From positions 1 through 64,000 of the forward strand of contig CATOTS010000019.1 in the NCBI GenBank assembly GCA_951813625.1: a stretch of DNA of 64,000 bases, read 5' to 3'. Origin of the DNA: an uncultured Caldilineaceae bacterium. GTDB taxonomy: Bacteria; Chloroflexota; Anaerolineae; Caldilineales; Caldilineaceae. Shown one piece after another: positions 9,568 through 18,892 of this stretch. Both the position numbers and the translations under genes were made by a program. The notes beneath the pieces were generated by a model. That model saw only the letters and a program-made list of their open reading frames with translations, was not told where the DNA came from and ran no database searches. How positions within the stretch are numbered: the stretch's first letter is position 1; every line of letters starts with the position of its first letter.

Positions 9568-9716
9568 TGATTACGACTCCTTGTTTGAAACAAAATGAAG
9601 AATTTTTCCAACCCAGGCGCCGAGCGCGAGATCGGCGAGCTTGCTGCGATTTGCTTTGCGCCTGCCATCGCCAATGGCGTATTGCTGAGCCCCACTTGGG
9701 ACCGATGAAGGAGGCG

Positions 9717-11108
9717 TCATGAGACGCGGCCCTGACGCATCGAGGCGAGAAGGCCTTGCGCGTTCGGCTCGCGCTGACGACGACGCCGTCTCTTTTTGCG
9801 TTTACTGCTCTGCTGACCCAACATGCCGGCCTGCTTCATCATCTTCTGCATGTCGCGGAAACGCTTTATGAGCTGGTTGACAGCTTCGACGGTCGTGCCG
9901 CTCCCTTTTGCAATGCGGCGGCGGCGGCTCGCATTGAGCAGACTGGGCAGCCGCCGCTCCTGCGCTGTCATGCTGTTGATGATGGCCTCTATCTGCTTCA
10001 AGTCGGAACTGACTTCCTGTGCGTCGACCTGCTTTGCGAACTGTCCCATCCCGGGCACCATCTTGAGCAAATCGCCTATCGACCCGAGATGCTGTATCTG
10101 CTGCAGCTGGTCGCGGAAGTCTTCAAAATCGAACTGGCCCTCCGCCAGCCGTTCTTCCATCGCCTGCGCATCCTCCTCGCTGATGCTCTCAGTCGCGCGT
10201 TCAATCAGCGTCATCATGTCGCCCATGCCGAGGATGCGCCCGGCCAGCCGGTCTGAGTGGAAAGGTTCAAGACCGTCCATCTTTTCGCTCGTGCCGAGAA
10301 ACTTGATCGGCACGCCGGTCACTTGGCGGATGCTCAACGCGGCGCCGCCTCTGGCGTCACCGTCGATCTTCGTCATCACCAACCCGGTGATCGGCACCCG
10401 TTCGTGGAAGCCCTCGGCGACGGTGACCGCCTCCTGTCCCGTCATGGCATCAACGACCAGTAGGACATCGGCCGGCCTTGCGATCAGGCGTATCTGCTCC
10501 AACTCCTGCATCATCGGCTCATCGATCTGCAGGCGGCCGGCCGTGTCGAGAAGCAGGACAGTGTAAGCCTTTTCGCGTGCGGCCCGCATGGCGTTCTTGA
10601 CGATCGAGCTGGGCGCGGCTTTAGTTCCTTCACTGTGCACGGGTATGTCGATCTGCCGCGCCAGCGTCTCCAGCTGATTGATGGCGGCAGGGCGATAGAT
10701 ATCGGCGGCGACAAGCATGGGACGCTGGCCCTGCTTGCGCAGCCGCAGAGCCAATTTGGCGGCCATGGTCGTCTTTCCCGCGCCCTGCAATCCGACCAAC
10801 ATTATGACCAGGGGAGGCGGTCCGGAGAGGTTGAGCGGTGCAGGCTCGCCCAGGAGTCTTACCAGCTCTTCGTTGACGATCTTGACGACCTGCTGCGCAG
10901 GGGTGAGGCTCTCCGTCACCTCCGCGCCGACCGCCCGTTCCTTGATACGGCCGACAAAGTCGCGGACGACCTTATAGTTGACGTCAGCTTCGAGCAGGGC
11001 CAGGCGTACCTCGCGCAGCGCGGCGGTTACGTCGCCTTCGGACAGCCTGCCGCGGCTGGCCAGATTCTCAAATACGCCCTGTAGCTTGTCGGACAAACTC
11101 TCAAACAC
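9717..11108 (-). CDS. ffh: signal recognition particle protein Ffh
   Basis: SRP54 GTPase that binds signal peptides and delivers nascent chains to FtsY. The NG domain shows [34 protein letters not shown] and TKIDGDARGGAALS. The methionine-rich M domain follows with GMGDMMTLIE, KMVPGMGQ and RRIAKGSGTTVEAVNQLIK, and the tail is basic (KRKKRRRRRQ). GTG 11108 with GGAG eight nt upstream is preferred: an ATG at 11165 would overlap the -10 box of the likely promoter and adds residues with no homology. It heads the minus-strand operon with rpsP 149 nt downstream. The partner 4.5S RNA gene was not found. Confidence 0.93.
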   Translation of the reverse strand: MFESLSDKLQGVFENLASRGRLSEGDVTAALREVRLALLEADVNYKVVRDFVGRIKERAVGAEVTESLTPAQQVVKIVNEELVRLLGEPAPLNLSGPPPLVIMLVGLQGAGKTTMAAKLALRLRKQGQRPMLVAADIYRPAAINQLETLARQIDIPVHSEGTKAAPSSIVKNAMRAAREKAYTVLLLDTAGRLQIDEPMMQELEQIRLIARPADVLLVVDAMTGQEAVTVAEGFHERVPITGLVMTKIDGDARGGAALSIRQVTGVPIKFLGTSEKMDGLEPFHSDRLAGRILGMGDMMTLIERATESISEEDAQAMEERLAEGQFDFEDFRDQLQQIQHLGSIGDLLKMVPGMGQFAKQVDAQEVSSDLKQIEAIINSMTAQERRLPSLLNASRRRRIAKGSGTTVEAVNQLIKRFRDMQKMMKQAGMLGQQSSKRKKRRRRRQREPNAQGLLASMRQGRVS

Positions 11109-11165
11109 AAGTCTTGCTCCGCACGCGGTCGTTGTAGGTATCGCCCCGATGTTCCGAACCTGCAT

Positions 11166-11193
11166 TCTATATTAGAACGGGTGTGCCAGCCAA
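11166..11193 (-). promoter_or_regulatory. putative promoter of the ffh operon
   Basis: TTGGCT (11193-11188), a 16-nt spacer and TATAGA (11171-11166) lie about 58 nt upstream of the GTG start of ffh. Each box matches consensus at four of six positions. Confidence 0.35.
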
Positions 11194-11329
11194 ATCCGCG
11201 ACAGCAAGCCCCGGCGACGTACCCGCGATACAGCCACAAAGTTTATCCTGTTTTGGGCAAATCCGCTAATGAAGCAATCAGTGGACGCAGTCCAAAATAG
11301 GGGTACAGATTCCATTAGCTCATGTAGCA

Positions 11330-11550
11330 ATGGAGCCATGGCCTGCCCGCGCTCCATCCTCTGGCAGAGTGGAGGAATACTGTTTCCTAGTTCCCTTTGA
11401 ACGGTCGGGCCTTCGGCCCTCCCTTGTGCGGGGGGACTCCCCCCGCAACGCCCCCCTGATGAACCCCCCCCTCGCCGAGTTCAGCCACCACTAGCATGAA
11501 TCCACCGCCAGACGATTCCCGCCCCAAATGTGGGCAGCAACCCAAACGGT
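11330..11550. repeat. dispersed GC-rich repeat, copy A
   Basis: The 11109-11633 gap holds a copy of the family described under the 37.4-38.3 kb array. The left module contains GCAGAGTGGAGGAATAC. The double-hairpin core is at 11403-11459: GGGCC-TTC-GGCCC, then GCGGGGGG-ACT-CCCCCCGC. A right module at about 11493-11545 (AGACGATTCCC) is shared with the copy near 47.4 kb. No credible coding frame was found in the gap. Confidence 0.85.
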
Positions 11551-11633
11551 AGAACAGGCGCGTGTCAGGCTAGGAAGAGGGAAGGCCGCCGAATCGGGTC
11601 GGGCCGGAATAGCGGCACGTGAGAAAGTCGCGC

Positions 11634-12242
11634 CTATTCGGAGGCGGGTTGGTTCTCCTCGCGCGTCGATGTACGAACGTAGACTTCGTAGATGCGCTGG
11701 CCAGCCGTGATATTGGTCATCACCGCCAGGAACCAGAGGACTGGCAAGACCAGTCCCAAAATCAAGCCGGCGATCAGGATGACTAGCCGTTCAGGCCTTT
11801 GGAGGAAGCCCACGTTGCACTCGATGTCCAACCCCTCGGCCCTGGCGCGCGTGTAGCTGACCGCCCACGAGCCGATCAATGTGAGGAATATTGCGAAAAG
11901 GTGGGACTGGGAGTCGCCGAGATTGGCGTAGTAGGCCGCAAGTCCCAGAAACGTGATACTTTCCGAGTAGCGGTCGAGCGTGCTGTCGAGGAAGGCGCCA
12001 AACTTGCTCTCACCCTTCCCGAGACGGGCCAGGGTCCCGTCAACCATGTCCAGCATGGCCGCGACCCAGAGCACGCCTCCGCCCACGGCCAACCGGCCGG
12101 TCGCCAGGAGAGCGGCCGAGCCGATTGTGAGCGCAAAGCCGGCGAACGAGACCATGTTCGGTGTCACGCCGATACCGTTCAGCCAGCGCGCAAACGCATT
12201 GACTCCGGACGAGAGTAGCGGTCGAACATACTTTGCCAGCAT
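11634..12242 (-). CDS. CDP-alcohol phosphatidyltransferase
   Basis: Integral membrane enzyme that transfers a phosphatidyl group from CDP-diacylglycerol to an alcohol. The full signature D-x2-DG-x2-AR-x8-G-x3-D-x3-D is present in DMVDGTLARLGKGESKFGAF followed by LDSTLDR. Several hydrophobic helices follow (LFAIFLTLIGSWAVSY, LVILIAGLILGLVLPVLWFLAV). 202 aa resembles the phosphatidylinositol-phosphate synthase / PgsA-like branch, but the acceptor alcohol cannot be decided. The metallophosphoesterase lies 149 nt upstream on the same strand. Confidence 0.88.
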   Translation of the reverse strand: MLAKYVRPLLSSGVNAFARWLNGIGVTPNMVSFAGFALTIGSAALLATGRLAVGGGVLWVAAMLDMVDGTLARLGKGESKFGAFLDSTLDRYSESITFLGLAAYYANLGDSQSHLFAIFLTLIGSWAVSYTRARAEGLDIECNVGFLQRPERLVILIAGLILGLVLPVLWFLAVMTNITAGQRIYEVYVRTSTREENQPASE

Positions 12243-12391
12243 CAGTCGATCTCAAACGTAACGGGCATGCGGTTAGGCTGACAGGCAGTATACATCGGCT
12301 GCAATGGACTGGCAAGCACTGGCGGAAAATCAGCCTTTGAGGAAACAGGGTCGTCCCCAATTATTGGGCGACAAGACTGGAGCGGCCGGTG

Positions 12392-13180
12392 TCAGGGTAG
12401 AGCCGTCTGGCTGTACATGAGAAGAGGGTTGACATAAAGCTGCCCATTGCGCAGCGAGCCGAGCGTAAAGCCCCATCCGTTGGTCGGGCAGACCTCGCCG
12501 CGAATACCGGGATCGAGAGAAAAGGCGGTGGCCGGGGTGGTGACGGAAAGCGTTCCGGCAAAGCCGGTTATGTGCGCGTAATGAATGTGGCCGCTCAGGA
12601 CTGCGTGTACGTCGTGGCCGGAAATCGCACTGGACAGACCCTGCGGATTGCGAAGGCGATGTTCATTCAATGGCTCGATCGTGCTGTAAACGGGCGGATG
12701 GTGCACGGCGATCAGTGTGCCCTGCGGCGCCGGCTTGCGCAACTCGGTCTCAAGCCACGAGAGCTGTTGCGAATCCAGCTCGCCTTGCACTTCGCCAGGC
12801 ACTTTGCTGTCCAGCATGATCACGCGCAACCCATTGATTATCGAGCTGTGGTAGTAGCGTTCCGCTTCGTCGACCGACTCTTCGCCCAGTACGATCTGGC
12901 GAAAATAGACGCGACAGTCATGGTTACCCAGGCCAATGACCATGGGGGCGCCGAATTCACGCAGCTCGTCAAGCAGGCCACTCAGTGTTTCATATTCCTC
13001 CCTTTGGCCCTCGTTCACCAGATCGCCGCTCAGAACGAAAAAGTCCGGTCTGATCTCCATGTTGCGAATGAGGGCGAAGATGCGACGAAGCTTCTCAGCC
13101 GTCCGCACACCCCGGAACTCTTCCTCCTCGCTCGACAGTATGTGCAGGTCGGTCAGATGTACGAATGTCAGGTCAGTCAT
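12392..13180 (-). CDS. calcineurin-like metallophosphoesterase
   Basis: 262 aa with the complete dinuclear metal set: LTDLHI (D-x-H), LSGDLVNEG (GD), GLGNHD (GNHD), AVHHPP and VLSGHIHYAH. The layout resembles class III cyclic-nucleotide phosphodiesterases (CpdA/Icc type), but 3D-type phosphodiesterases and pyrophosphatases share it, so the substrate is open. No signal peptide, hence probably cytosolic. Confidence 0.85.
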   Translation of the reverse strand: MTDLTFVHLTDLHILSSEEEEFRGVRTAEKLRRIFALIRNMEIRPDFFVLSGDLVNEGQREEYETLSGLLDELREFGAPMVIGLGNHDCRVYFRQIVLGEESVDEAERYYHSSIINGLRVIMLDSKVPGEVQGELDSQQLSWLETELRKPAPQGTLIAVHHPPVYSTIEPLNEHRLRNPQGLSSAISGHDVHAVLSGHIHYAHITGFAGTLSVTTPATAFSLDPGIRGEVCPTNGWGFTLGSLRNGQLYVNPLLMYSQTALP

Positions 13181-13339
13181 GGTTGTTGCGCCTTCCCGCT
13201 CCGGGCGATATATTGGTGAACGATTACTCTGACAGCGTGACTGGGCGGCAGCCGAGATTCATAGATCAATGGTAAATACTCAGCCGCTATCAGTCTGCGA
13301 CCATGAATGAGGCGAGCGTTGTTATATTCTCTCTCTTTA

Positions 13340-13410
13340 GCTTTTGGGCGGTCGGGCCTTCGGCCCTCCCTTGTGCGGGGGGACTCCCCCCGCAACGCCC
13401 CCCTCCAAAA
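13340..13410. repeat. dispersed GC-rich repeat, copy B
   Basis: A short copy with the double-hairpin core at 13350-13404. It lacks the GTGGAGGAATAC left module seen in other copies. The rest of the 13181-13803 gap between the metallophosphoesterase and ettA shows no gene I can support. Confidence 0.8.
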
Positions 13411-13803
13411 ACCAGCGCTCACCGACATTGCGTCGTATTCCCAGCAGTGCGGCCCGACCAACGTGGCGGCTGCCAACCGATTACACCATCAGACAATCTG
13501 AATGGCGGCGGCGATGAAGGGCTGGGGGTCGCTGACATTCCCGATGAATGGTCATAGAAAGTCGAAATCTCCAGGTTGCCTGCGTGCTGTCCCAACTTTG
13601 GTTCCCCCGATTCTTGGAGCGAATACCACCGCGTGAGCCGCTATGGTTATCTGTGTCCATCACAGAAAACAGATGAATCATAGTTCAGACAAGTGTCAAC
13701 GAGTCCTCTTCAAAACAGGCACTGTATTTGCCTCAGTAGTTACGATCCATAATAGCCTCTACCTCCGGCGTACAACAAACAGGGAGAAGGGAAGGTCACT
13801 GCA

Positions 13804-15483
13804 ATGAGCGATAAGGTCATCTACTCGATGGTTGGTGTCGGCAAGAGCTATCCACAGGGCCAACGCGTGCTGCGAGACATCAGTCTGGGCTTTTTTCTCG
13901 GCGCCAAGATCGGCGTTCTGGGACTGAATGGCGCCGGCAAATCGACCTTGCTGCGGATAATGGCGGGCGAGGAGAACGAGCACGACGGCGATACGATACT
14001 CACTGAAGGCTACACACGCGGCTACCTTCCTCAGGAGCCGGTGCTGGACCCATCCAAGACTGTGCGGCAGATCGTCGAGGAGGGCGCACAGGATGCGGTT
14101 GACGCTCTTGCAGAGTTCGATGCCATCAATGCCCGTTTCGGCGAAGACCTCCCGCCCGACGAGATGGATGCCCTGATCGAGCGGCAGGGCGCAGTGCAGG
14201 AAAAGCTGGACGCGCTCGACGCCTGGGACCTGGACAGCCGCCTTGAGCTGGCGATGGACGCCTTGCGCTGCCCGACCGGAGATACCCGGATCAGTACGCT
14301 TTCCGGCGGGGAGTTGCGCCGGGTCGCGCTGACGCGGTTGCTGCTGAAAAAGCCCGACATTCTGCTGCTCGATGAGCCGACAAATCACCTTGATGCGCAA
14401 TCAGTGGCGTGGCTCGAACGGCACCTGCAAGAGTACGCGGGCACCGTGATAGCTGTCACGCACGACCGCTACTTTCTCGACAACGTTGCCGGCTGGATTC
14501 TCGAACTGGACCGCGGACACGGCATTCCCTGGCGGGGCAACTACTCCGGTTGGCTGGCACAGAAGCAGCAGCGGCTCGCCCAGGAGGAAAAACAGGAAAG
14601 CGCCCACCAGAAGACGCTGCAGCGCGAGCTGGAATGGCTGCAAATGTCGCCCAAGGCGCAGCAGACCAAGCGGAAGTCCCGCGTTAACGCCTACAACGAG
14701 CTTCTCAGCCAGGAGTTCGAAAAAGCGCGCGAAGAGCGGGAGATCTACATCCCGCCCGGCCCGCGATTGGGCGACGTTGTCCTCAGAACGAAGGGGCTGC
14801 GCAAGGGGTACGGCGAGAACCTGCTCTTCGAGGGCCTGACACTCGACATTCCCCCAGGCGCCCTGGTGGGGATCGTCGGCCCGAACGGGGCTGGGAAGAC
14901 CACTTTGCTTCGCCTCATTACCGGCGAGGAAACGCCGGACAGCGGCGGCGTCCAGCTAGGCGAAACGGTATCGCTGGCCTACGTGGATCAGAGCCGCGAG
15001 GATCTTGACCCTCAAAAAACCGTCTGGGAGGAGATAAGCGGAGGCCAGGAGCAGTTGCGTCTGGGAGAGCGCCAGGTGAACAGCCGGGCCTATGTTGCTC
15101 GGTTCACCTTCAGCGGTTCGGATCAGCAGAAGAGAGTCGGCGCGCTGTCGGGCGGAGAGCGCAATCGTTTGCACCTGGCCAAGCTGGTCAAAAGCGGAGC
15201 AAACGTCCTTCTTCTGGACGAACCCAGCAACGACCTGGACGTGAATACGTTGCGAGCGCTGGAAGACGCCCTCGAAACCTTCGCCGGCACTGCCCTCGTC
15301 ATCTCGCACGATCGCTGGTTTCTCGACCGGATCGCCACCCATATCATCGCCTTTGAAGGTGAAAGCAAAGTAAAGTGGTTTTCGGGCAACTTCAGTGAAT
15401 ATGAAGAGGACCGGATCCGCCGCATGGGGGCCGAGGCCGAACGCCCGCACCGTATCACCTATCGCAGGCTGAGCAGAGCGTAG
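13804..15483 (+). CDS. ettA: ABC-F ATPase EttA (energy-dependent translational throttle)
   Basis: Soluble ABC-F protein that binds the ribosomal E site and gates elongation according to ADP/ATP ratio. Two nucleotide-binding domains are visible: Walker A GLNGAGKST and GPNGAGKTT, signatures LSGGELRRVALTRLLL and LSGGERNRLHLAKLV, Walker B ILLLDEPTNHLD and VLLLDEPSNDLD. Between them is the P-site interaction linker (QLSPKAQQ-like region, KSRVNAYNELLSQEF, EIYIPPGPRLGD), which marks EttA rather than Uup or an antibiotic-resistance ABC-F. 559 aa is the family length. AAGGGAAGG precedes the ATG. Confidence 0.93.
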   Translation: MSDKVIYSMVGVGKSYPQGQRVLRDISLGFFLGAKIGVLGLNGAGKSTLLRIMAGEENEHDGDTILTEGYTRGYLPQEPVLDPSKTVRQIVEEGAQDAVDALAEFDAINARFGEDLPPDEMDALIERQGAVQEKLDALDAWDLDSRLELAMDALRCPTGDTRISTLSGGELRRVALTRLLLKKPDILLLDEPTNHLDAQSVAWLERHLQEYAGTVIAVTHDRYFLDNVAGWILELDRGHGIPWRGNYSGWLAQKQQRLAQEEKQESAHQKTLQRELEWLQMSPKAQQTKRKSRVNAYNELLSQEFEKAREEREIYIPPGPRLGDVVLRTKGLRKGYGENLLFEGLTLDIPPGALVGIVGPNGAGKTTLLRLITGEETPDSGGVQLGETVSLAYVDQSREDLDPQKTVWEEISGGQEQLRLGERQVNSRAYVARFTFSGSDQQKRVGALSGGERNRLHLAKLVKSGANVLLLDEPSNDLDVNTLRALEDALETFAGTALVISHDRWFLDRIATHIIAFEGESKVKWFSGNFSEYEEDRIRRMGAEAERPHRITYRRLSRA

Positions 15484-15492
15484 CCGCCCGCG

Positions 15493-15699
15493 CTAGGTCC
15501 CGGTTGCCAGTTCGTGTGCTCGCTCGCACAACCGTGACCGTTCTACGCGCGCAGCGGACCAGCCCAGCGGCTCCGCGAGCCGGTCCACGTCCATGTCGGC
15601 CAGTTCTCTGAAGGAGGTCCCGCCGCCATCGCGCAGCCGCTGGGCATAAGTAGGGCCGATGCCCTCCAGACGGCTGAAATCGTCGGGGAAGCCGGGCAC
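15493..15699 (-). pseudogene. helix-hairpin-helix fragment, likely severed C-terminus of the upstream protein
   Basis: A 68-codon frame from a GTG at 15699 encodes a helix-hairpin-helix pair (FSRLEGIGPTYAQRLRDGG) of the kind found at the ends of Chloroflexota envelope proteins. No ribosome site precedes the GTG. The frame is the same as that of the upstream bactofilin-like protein, separated from it by one TAA (15741-15739) and a linker EPAQPADTPQDPPVP whose Pro/Ala composition continues the upstream tail PPEDPAGPKELPPAPAAE. I infer one ancestral protein interrupted by a stop, or a readthrough extension. A small independent HhH protein is the alternative. Confidence 0.6.
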
Positions 15700-15738
15700 G
15701 GGTGGGTCTTGCGGAGTGTCGGCTGGCTGCGCCGGTTC

Positions 15739-17094
15739 TTATTCTGCCGCAGGTGCGGGTGGCAGTTCCTTCGGTCCGGCCGGGTCCTCAGGAGGCCTGT
15801 TGCCACCGTTTTCCTTGCCCAGTAGCGAACCGTTCGAAAAGCGCCCGGAAGATCGGGCAAAGTGGACGATGACGGCGCCGGCGCCGGTCGAACCGATCAG
15901 GACCGCCACAAAGAAACCCAGACATACGAAGACCGCCCAGGAGAACATCGTCACACCGGTCAGGACCAGCGAACAAAGTGCGACCGAGATGAGGGGATTC
16001 CAGTGGAGCTTGGTCTGTTGGGCCAGGAAAGCATCAAGCCGGCGGCCAAGAAAGGAGCAGGTAACTGTCCAGCCGCAAACGATGACCAGGGCCAGAACCG
16101 CCAATAGAGGCAACGCGAGCAAGGCAAAGCAAATTGTCAGCGTGAGAAGCGCGGCCAGCAGCGCCGAGCCCATAAGCATGATCGCGCCGGTCGCAAAGCT
16201 GAGAGCAGTCTCCTTCTCGGCCGTTCGTGAGATGCGCTCAACCTGCGCTGGCAGCAGCCAGGCGACCAGCAGAACGAGGCCCGTTATCAGGAGCGTCCAC
16301 AGAAAGGCCCTTACAAGCCTTCCCAAAAGGATGATGAACCACGAAGGCCCGCGCGAGAAGCGGCCGGCCTGTGCCTCGAACTCCGCCTGCGCCCTCTGTG
16401 CTTCCTCCTGAAGGCGGGCAGCGTGCTGCAGGAGTTCCTCTTCGGCTCTCTGCGCCTCTTCCTGCAAAAGGGCGGCTTGAGCTTGAAGTTCGGCAGCCGT
16501 CCCGGCGGCTATTTGCTGCGGGGGGGCCGGCGCCTGCGGCGCGGCCAGACTTCCGGATACATTGGAACGAGGCGCTGCGACGATGCCCGGCAGCGCATCG
16601 CGGCTGCCGTAGCTTCCCCATCCGGAACTGCCGCCTATGCGGGCAGACGGGTCCCTAGAAACGTCGCCGCCGACAACGTTGACATTGCCGCCGACATACG
16701 CGTTTCCTTCCAGTGAAGCGTCCCCACCTACGACCGCGACATTTCCGCCAATCTGAGCCGCCTGCCTCAAGTCGGCATCGCCGCCGATGACGCTGAGATT
16801 GCCCCCAACGTGCGAGTCTGTCTTTAGTTCGGCGTCGCCTCCTAAGACGACAAGGTTCCCTCCGACCCGCCCTTCGAGTGTCAGATCGTCACCCACGACC
16901 AGGAGGTTTCCCTGGACGGATTCGCCGCGACCGATCTTCACATCGCCGCCTCGGATGACAACATTCCGCCAAATCGGACCCTCTCTGGATTCCCCCCTTT
17001 CCCGCCCTGAGGGCGAGAACAGGAACGCAAGCGCTACCAGGGCGACCGCCAATGCAAATATTGTCCAGCAACCGGCTCTGAACACTGACTTCAT
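15739..17094 (-). CDS. bactofilin-like repeat membrane protein
   Basis: About 451 aa from ATG 17094. An N-terminal TM helix (FALAVALVALAFLF) is followed by six or more beta-solenoid turns of a GGNLxVxGGD type (GGNLVVLGGDAEL, GGNLSVIGGDADL, GGNVAVVGGDASL, GGNVNVVGGDV), like polymer-forming bactofilin domains. A Gln/Ala/Glu-rich coiled coil follows (LLQEEAQRAEEELLQHAARL), then four TM helices and a Pro-rich tail. The repeats probably lie outside the membrane. It is third in an operon after an ECF sigma factor and its anti-sigma factor, so it is likely part of an envelope-stress response. An earlier in-frame ATG at 17151 is possible but overlaps no family homology. Confidence 0.8.
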   Translation of the reverse strand: MKSVFRAGCWTIFALAVALVALAFLFSPSGRERGESREGPIWRNVVIRGGDVKIGRGESVQGNLLVVGDDLTLEGRVGGNLVVLGGDAELKTDSHVGGNLSVIGGDADLRQAAQIGGNVAVVGGDASLEGNAYVGGNVNVVGGDVSRDPSARIGGSSGWGSYGSRDALPGIVAAPRSNVSGSLAAPQAPAPPQQIAAGTAAELQAQAALLQEEAQRAEEELLQHAARLQEEAQRAQAEFEAQAGRFSRGPSWFIILLGRLVRAFLWTLLITGLVLLVAWLLPAQVERISRTAEKETALSFATGAIMLMGSALLAALLTLTICFALLALPLLAVLALVIVCGWTVTCSFLGRRLDAFLAQQTKLHWNPLISVALCSLVLTGVTMFSWAVFVCLGFFVAVLIGSTGAGAVIVHFARSSGRFSNGSLLGKENGGNRPPEDPAGPKELPPAPAAE

Positions 17095-17197
17095 GCAAAG
17101 AGGTCCCCTGGCCTTCTCAGTCCGGCGACTATCGGTCGACCGGCCGGGCAAATCGAATCGCTGCTCTTCCGGCGGTGGGAGGGCTGCAAGAATGTCC

Positions 17198-17818
17198 TCA
17201 CGACTGACTCTGGTGCAAGTCCCCGTTGAAACTTGAACGGATCGGCTGCGCGCTGCGCTGGATCACCAGGCACCAGACGCCTAGCACAACGGTGGTAATG
17301 ATCAGATAGACGGAGGCCACCCCCAGCGCCGTAGGCGCGGCGGTCATTTCGGTGGCCACATCCCAGAGCGAGTGGCATACGACGCCCGAAACGGCCCAAG
17401 CCTCGGCCAGGAAACTGCCTGCTGCCGCAAAACTGCCCAGGTTTGTGTAGACCAGCGCGGTCGCCAGTACCCCGGCCCCAACCAGCGCCAGCGCCCAGGC
17501 AAATACAGTCAGAACCGTCAACAAGATTCCGATCTGTATATTGCGTAATCGTTCCTGCCGGGCCAGCCTTTCCACGACACGCTGGGAGAAATCGGGCGCG
17601 GGCTGAGGCACAGGTTCGGCGCGCAGTTTCTGATCGAGCAGTTGCCACAACTGCAACTGTGCGCGGCAGGCGCTGCAGCGTTCCAAATGGCTGTCCAACC
17701 GCCTCTGCTCGCCCGCGTCGAGCATACCGTCCAGTTCCAGCGAGACCAGCATCAGGTATTCGCCGTGAACAGCCGCTGGGTCCGGTGGCCTATGAATCTG
17801 AAATTTCTCAGCCGCCAT
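17198..17818 (-). CDS. membrane anti-sigma factor with zinc-finger (ZAS) domain
   Basis: 206 aa. The anti-sigma zinc motif H-x3-C-x2-C is HLERCSAC (H44, C48, C51) inside a helical N-terminal domain (LELDGMLDAGEQRRLDSHL). TM helices are at about 93-122 and 165-187, so the ZAS domain is cytoplasmic and binds the sigma factor. It starts 17 nt after the sigma gene, the usual sigma/anti-sigma pairing. Release of sigma by proteolysis or redox is family knowledge and is not shown here. Confidence 0.88.
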   Translation of the reverse strand: MAAEKFQIHRPPDPAAVHGEYLMLVSLELDGMLDAGEQRRLDSHLERCSACRAQLQLWQLLDQKLRAEPVPQPAPDFSQRVVERLARQERLRNIQIGILLTVLTVFAWALALVGAGVLATALVYTNLGSFAAAGSFLAEAWAVSGVVCHSLWDVATEMTAAPTALGVASVYLIITTVVLGVWCLVIQRSAQPIRSSFNGDLHQSQS

Positions 17819-17835
17819 CGTTCTCTCCAGTTCGT

Positions 17836-18570
17836 CTACAGGCCGGCGCCGCCGGACGGCGCCAGGAGCAGGGGCAGCGCGGCTGCCCAGCCTTCACCGG
17901 TTTCCGTTATGTCCCCGGCGGCGTCGAAGCGGTGGGCCGCTTCGTCTTCCGCATCCGCACGTCCCCGATTCGCTCCCCTTTTCAAGTCAGGATCGGTCGG
18001 GGCCGGCTCAACCCTGTGAGGCAGTTGGGCCTCAACGTACAACGCAGCCAGCTGCTTGCGGGCGCGAAAGAGGCGACTCTTGACGGCAGCCACCGAAATC
18101 TCCATGACGTCGGCAATCTCTTGATAGCTGCACTCGTTCCAATAGCGCAAGACCAGGGGCGTGCGATACTCCGGCTCCAGTTGATTGACGAGAGCCTGCA
18201 TCTCCTCAGCCTGTTCAGCGGCAAGCGCCTCCTGTTCGGGACGGTCGGACTCTCCCTCCAGGCTGAAGACCGCCGGTGAGTCATCCAAACCGACAAACTG
18301 TACCCGCCGCTTGCGCAGTCTATCGATACAATGATTGTTGGCGATCGAGAAGAGCCAAGTGCTGAACTTGTGCTTGGGATTGTATTGGTGGAGACGGGAA
18401 TAGGCGCGCAGGAAAGTCTCCTGTGCGGCGTCTTCCGCTTCGGACCAGTCGCCGAGCATACGGTAGGTCAGAGCCAAGACCGGCCTCTGATAGGTCTCCA
18501 CCAGCAAGCCAAATGCAGCCTGTTCGCCGGTGAGGGCGCGCTCCAACCAAGCCTGTTCCTGTTCATTCAT
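17836..18570 (-). CDS. ECF RNA polymerase sigma factor
   Basis: 244 aa. Sigma region 2 is at YRMLGDWSEAEDAAQETFLRA and FSTWLFSIANNHCIDRLRKR; region 4 is at LEPEYRTPLVLRYWNECSYQ and ISVAAVKSRLFRARKQL. A 55-residue Ala/Asp/Glu-rich C-terminal extension follows region 4 and is unusual for the family. It is first in the operon with its anti-sigma factor and the bactofilin-like protein, so it probably autoregulates that operon. The specific target promoter was not identified. Confidence 0.92.
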   Translation of the reverse strand: MNEQEQAWLERALTGEQAAFGLLVETYQRPVLALTYRMLGDWSEAEDAAQETFLRAYSRLHQYNPKHKFSTWLFSIANNHCIDRLRKRRVQFVGLDDSPAVFSLEGESDRPEQEALAAEQAEEMQALVNQLEPEYRTPLVLRYWNECSYQEIADVMEISVAAVKSRLFRARKQLAALYVEAQLPHRVEPAPTDPDLKRGANRGRADAEDEAAHRFDAAGDITETGEGWAAALPLLLAPSGGAGL

Positions 18571-18639
18571 TCGACATTTCCTCTGGACGCTTATTCTCTA
18601 CTACGCAGCCTGCCGCGTAAAGTTTCATAGGGCTTTGGT

Positions 18640-18669
18640 TTGTCCTGCCTTTTGCTCTCGTTATATAAT
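18640..18669 (+). promoter_or_regulatory. putative promoter upstream of the chelatase gene
   Basis: TTGTCC (18640-18645), 18 nt, TATAAT (18664-18669). It would give a leader of more than 200 nt before the start at 18893. I looked for a cobalamin riboswitch (B12 box) in this leader and did not see one. The 18571-18892 gap is otherwise empty. Confidence 0.3.
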
Positions 18670-18892
18670 GAAGCCGATTTGCGGCGCGGCATCCTGCCAT
18701 CACGCTGACCGCCTGCTGACATTTCGGCGCTTGGCCGCGATCGGCACGTCAACGAACGGTTGCATTCTGTTGGGCAGACTGCCGGGCCTGCTTTGCCGCC
18801 CGTTCGGCATTCAGATGGTGCGCGATGTCCGCCGATTTGCATCCAGGTGTCATCCCATCTGCCGGCTGAACCCTTGAAAGGAACGGACAACG

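Noticed and set aside
18670..18892. Cobalamin riboswitch in the chelatase leader
   Set aside because: No B12 box or supporting helices could be found by eye.
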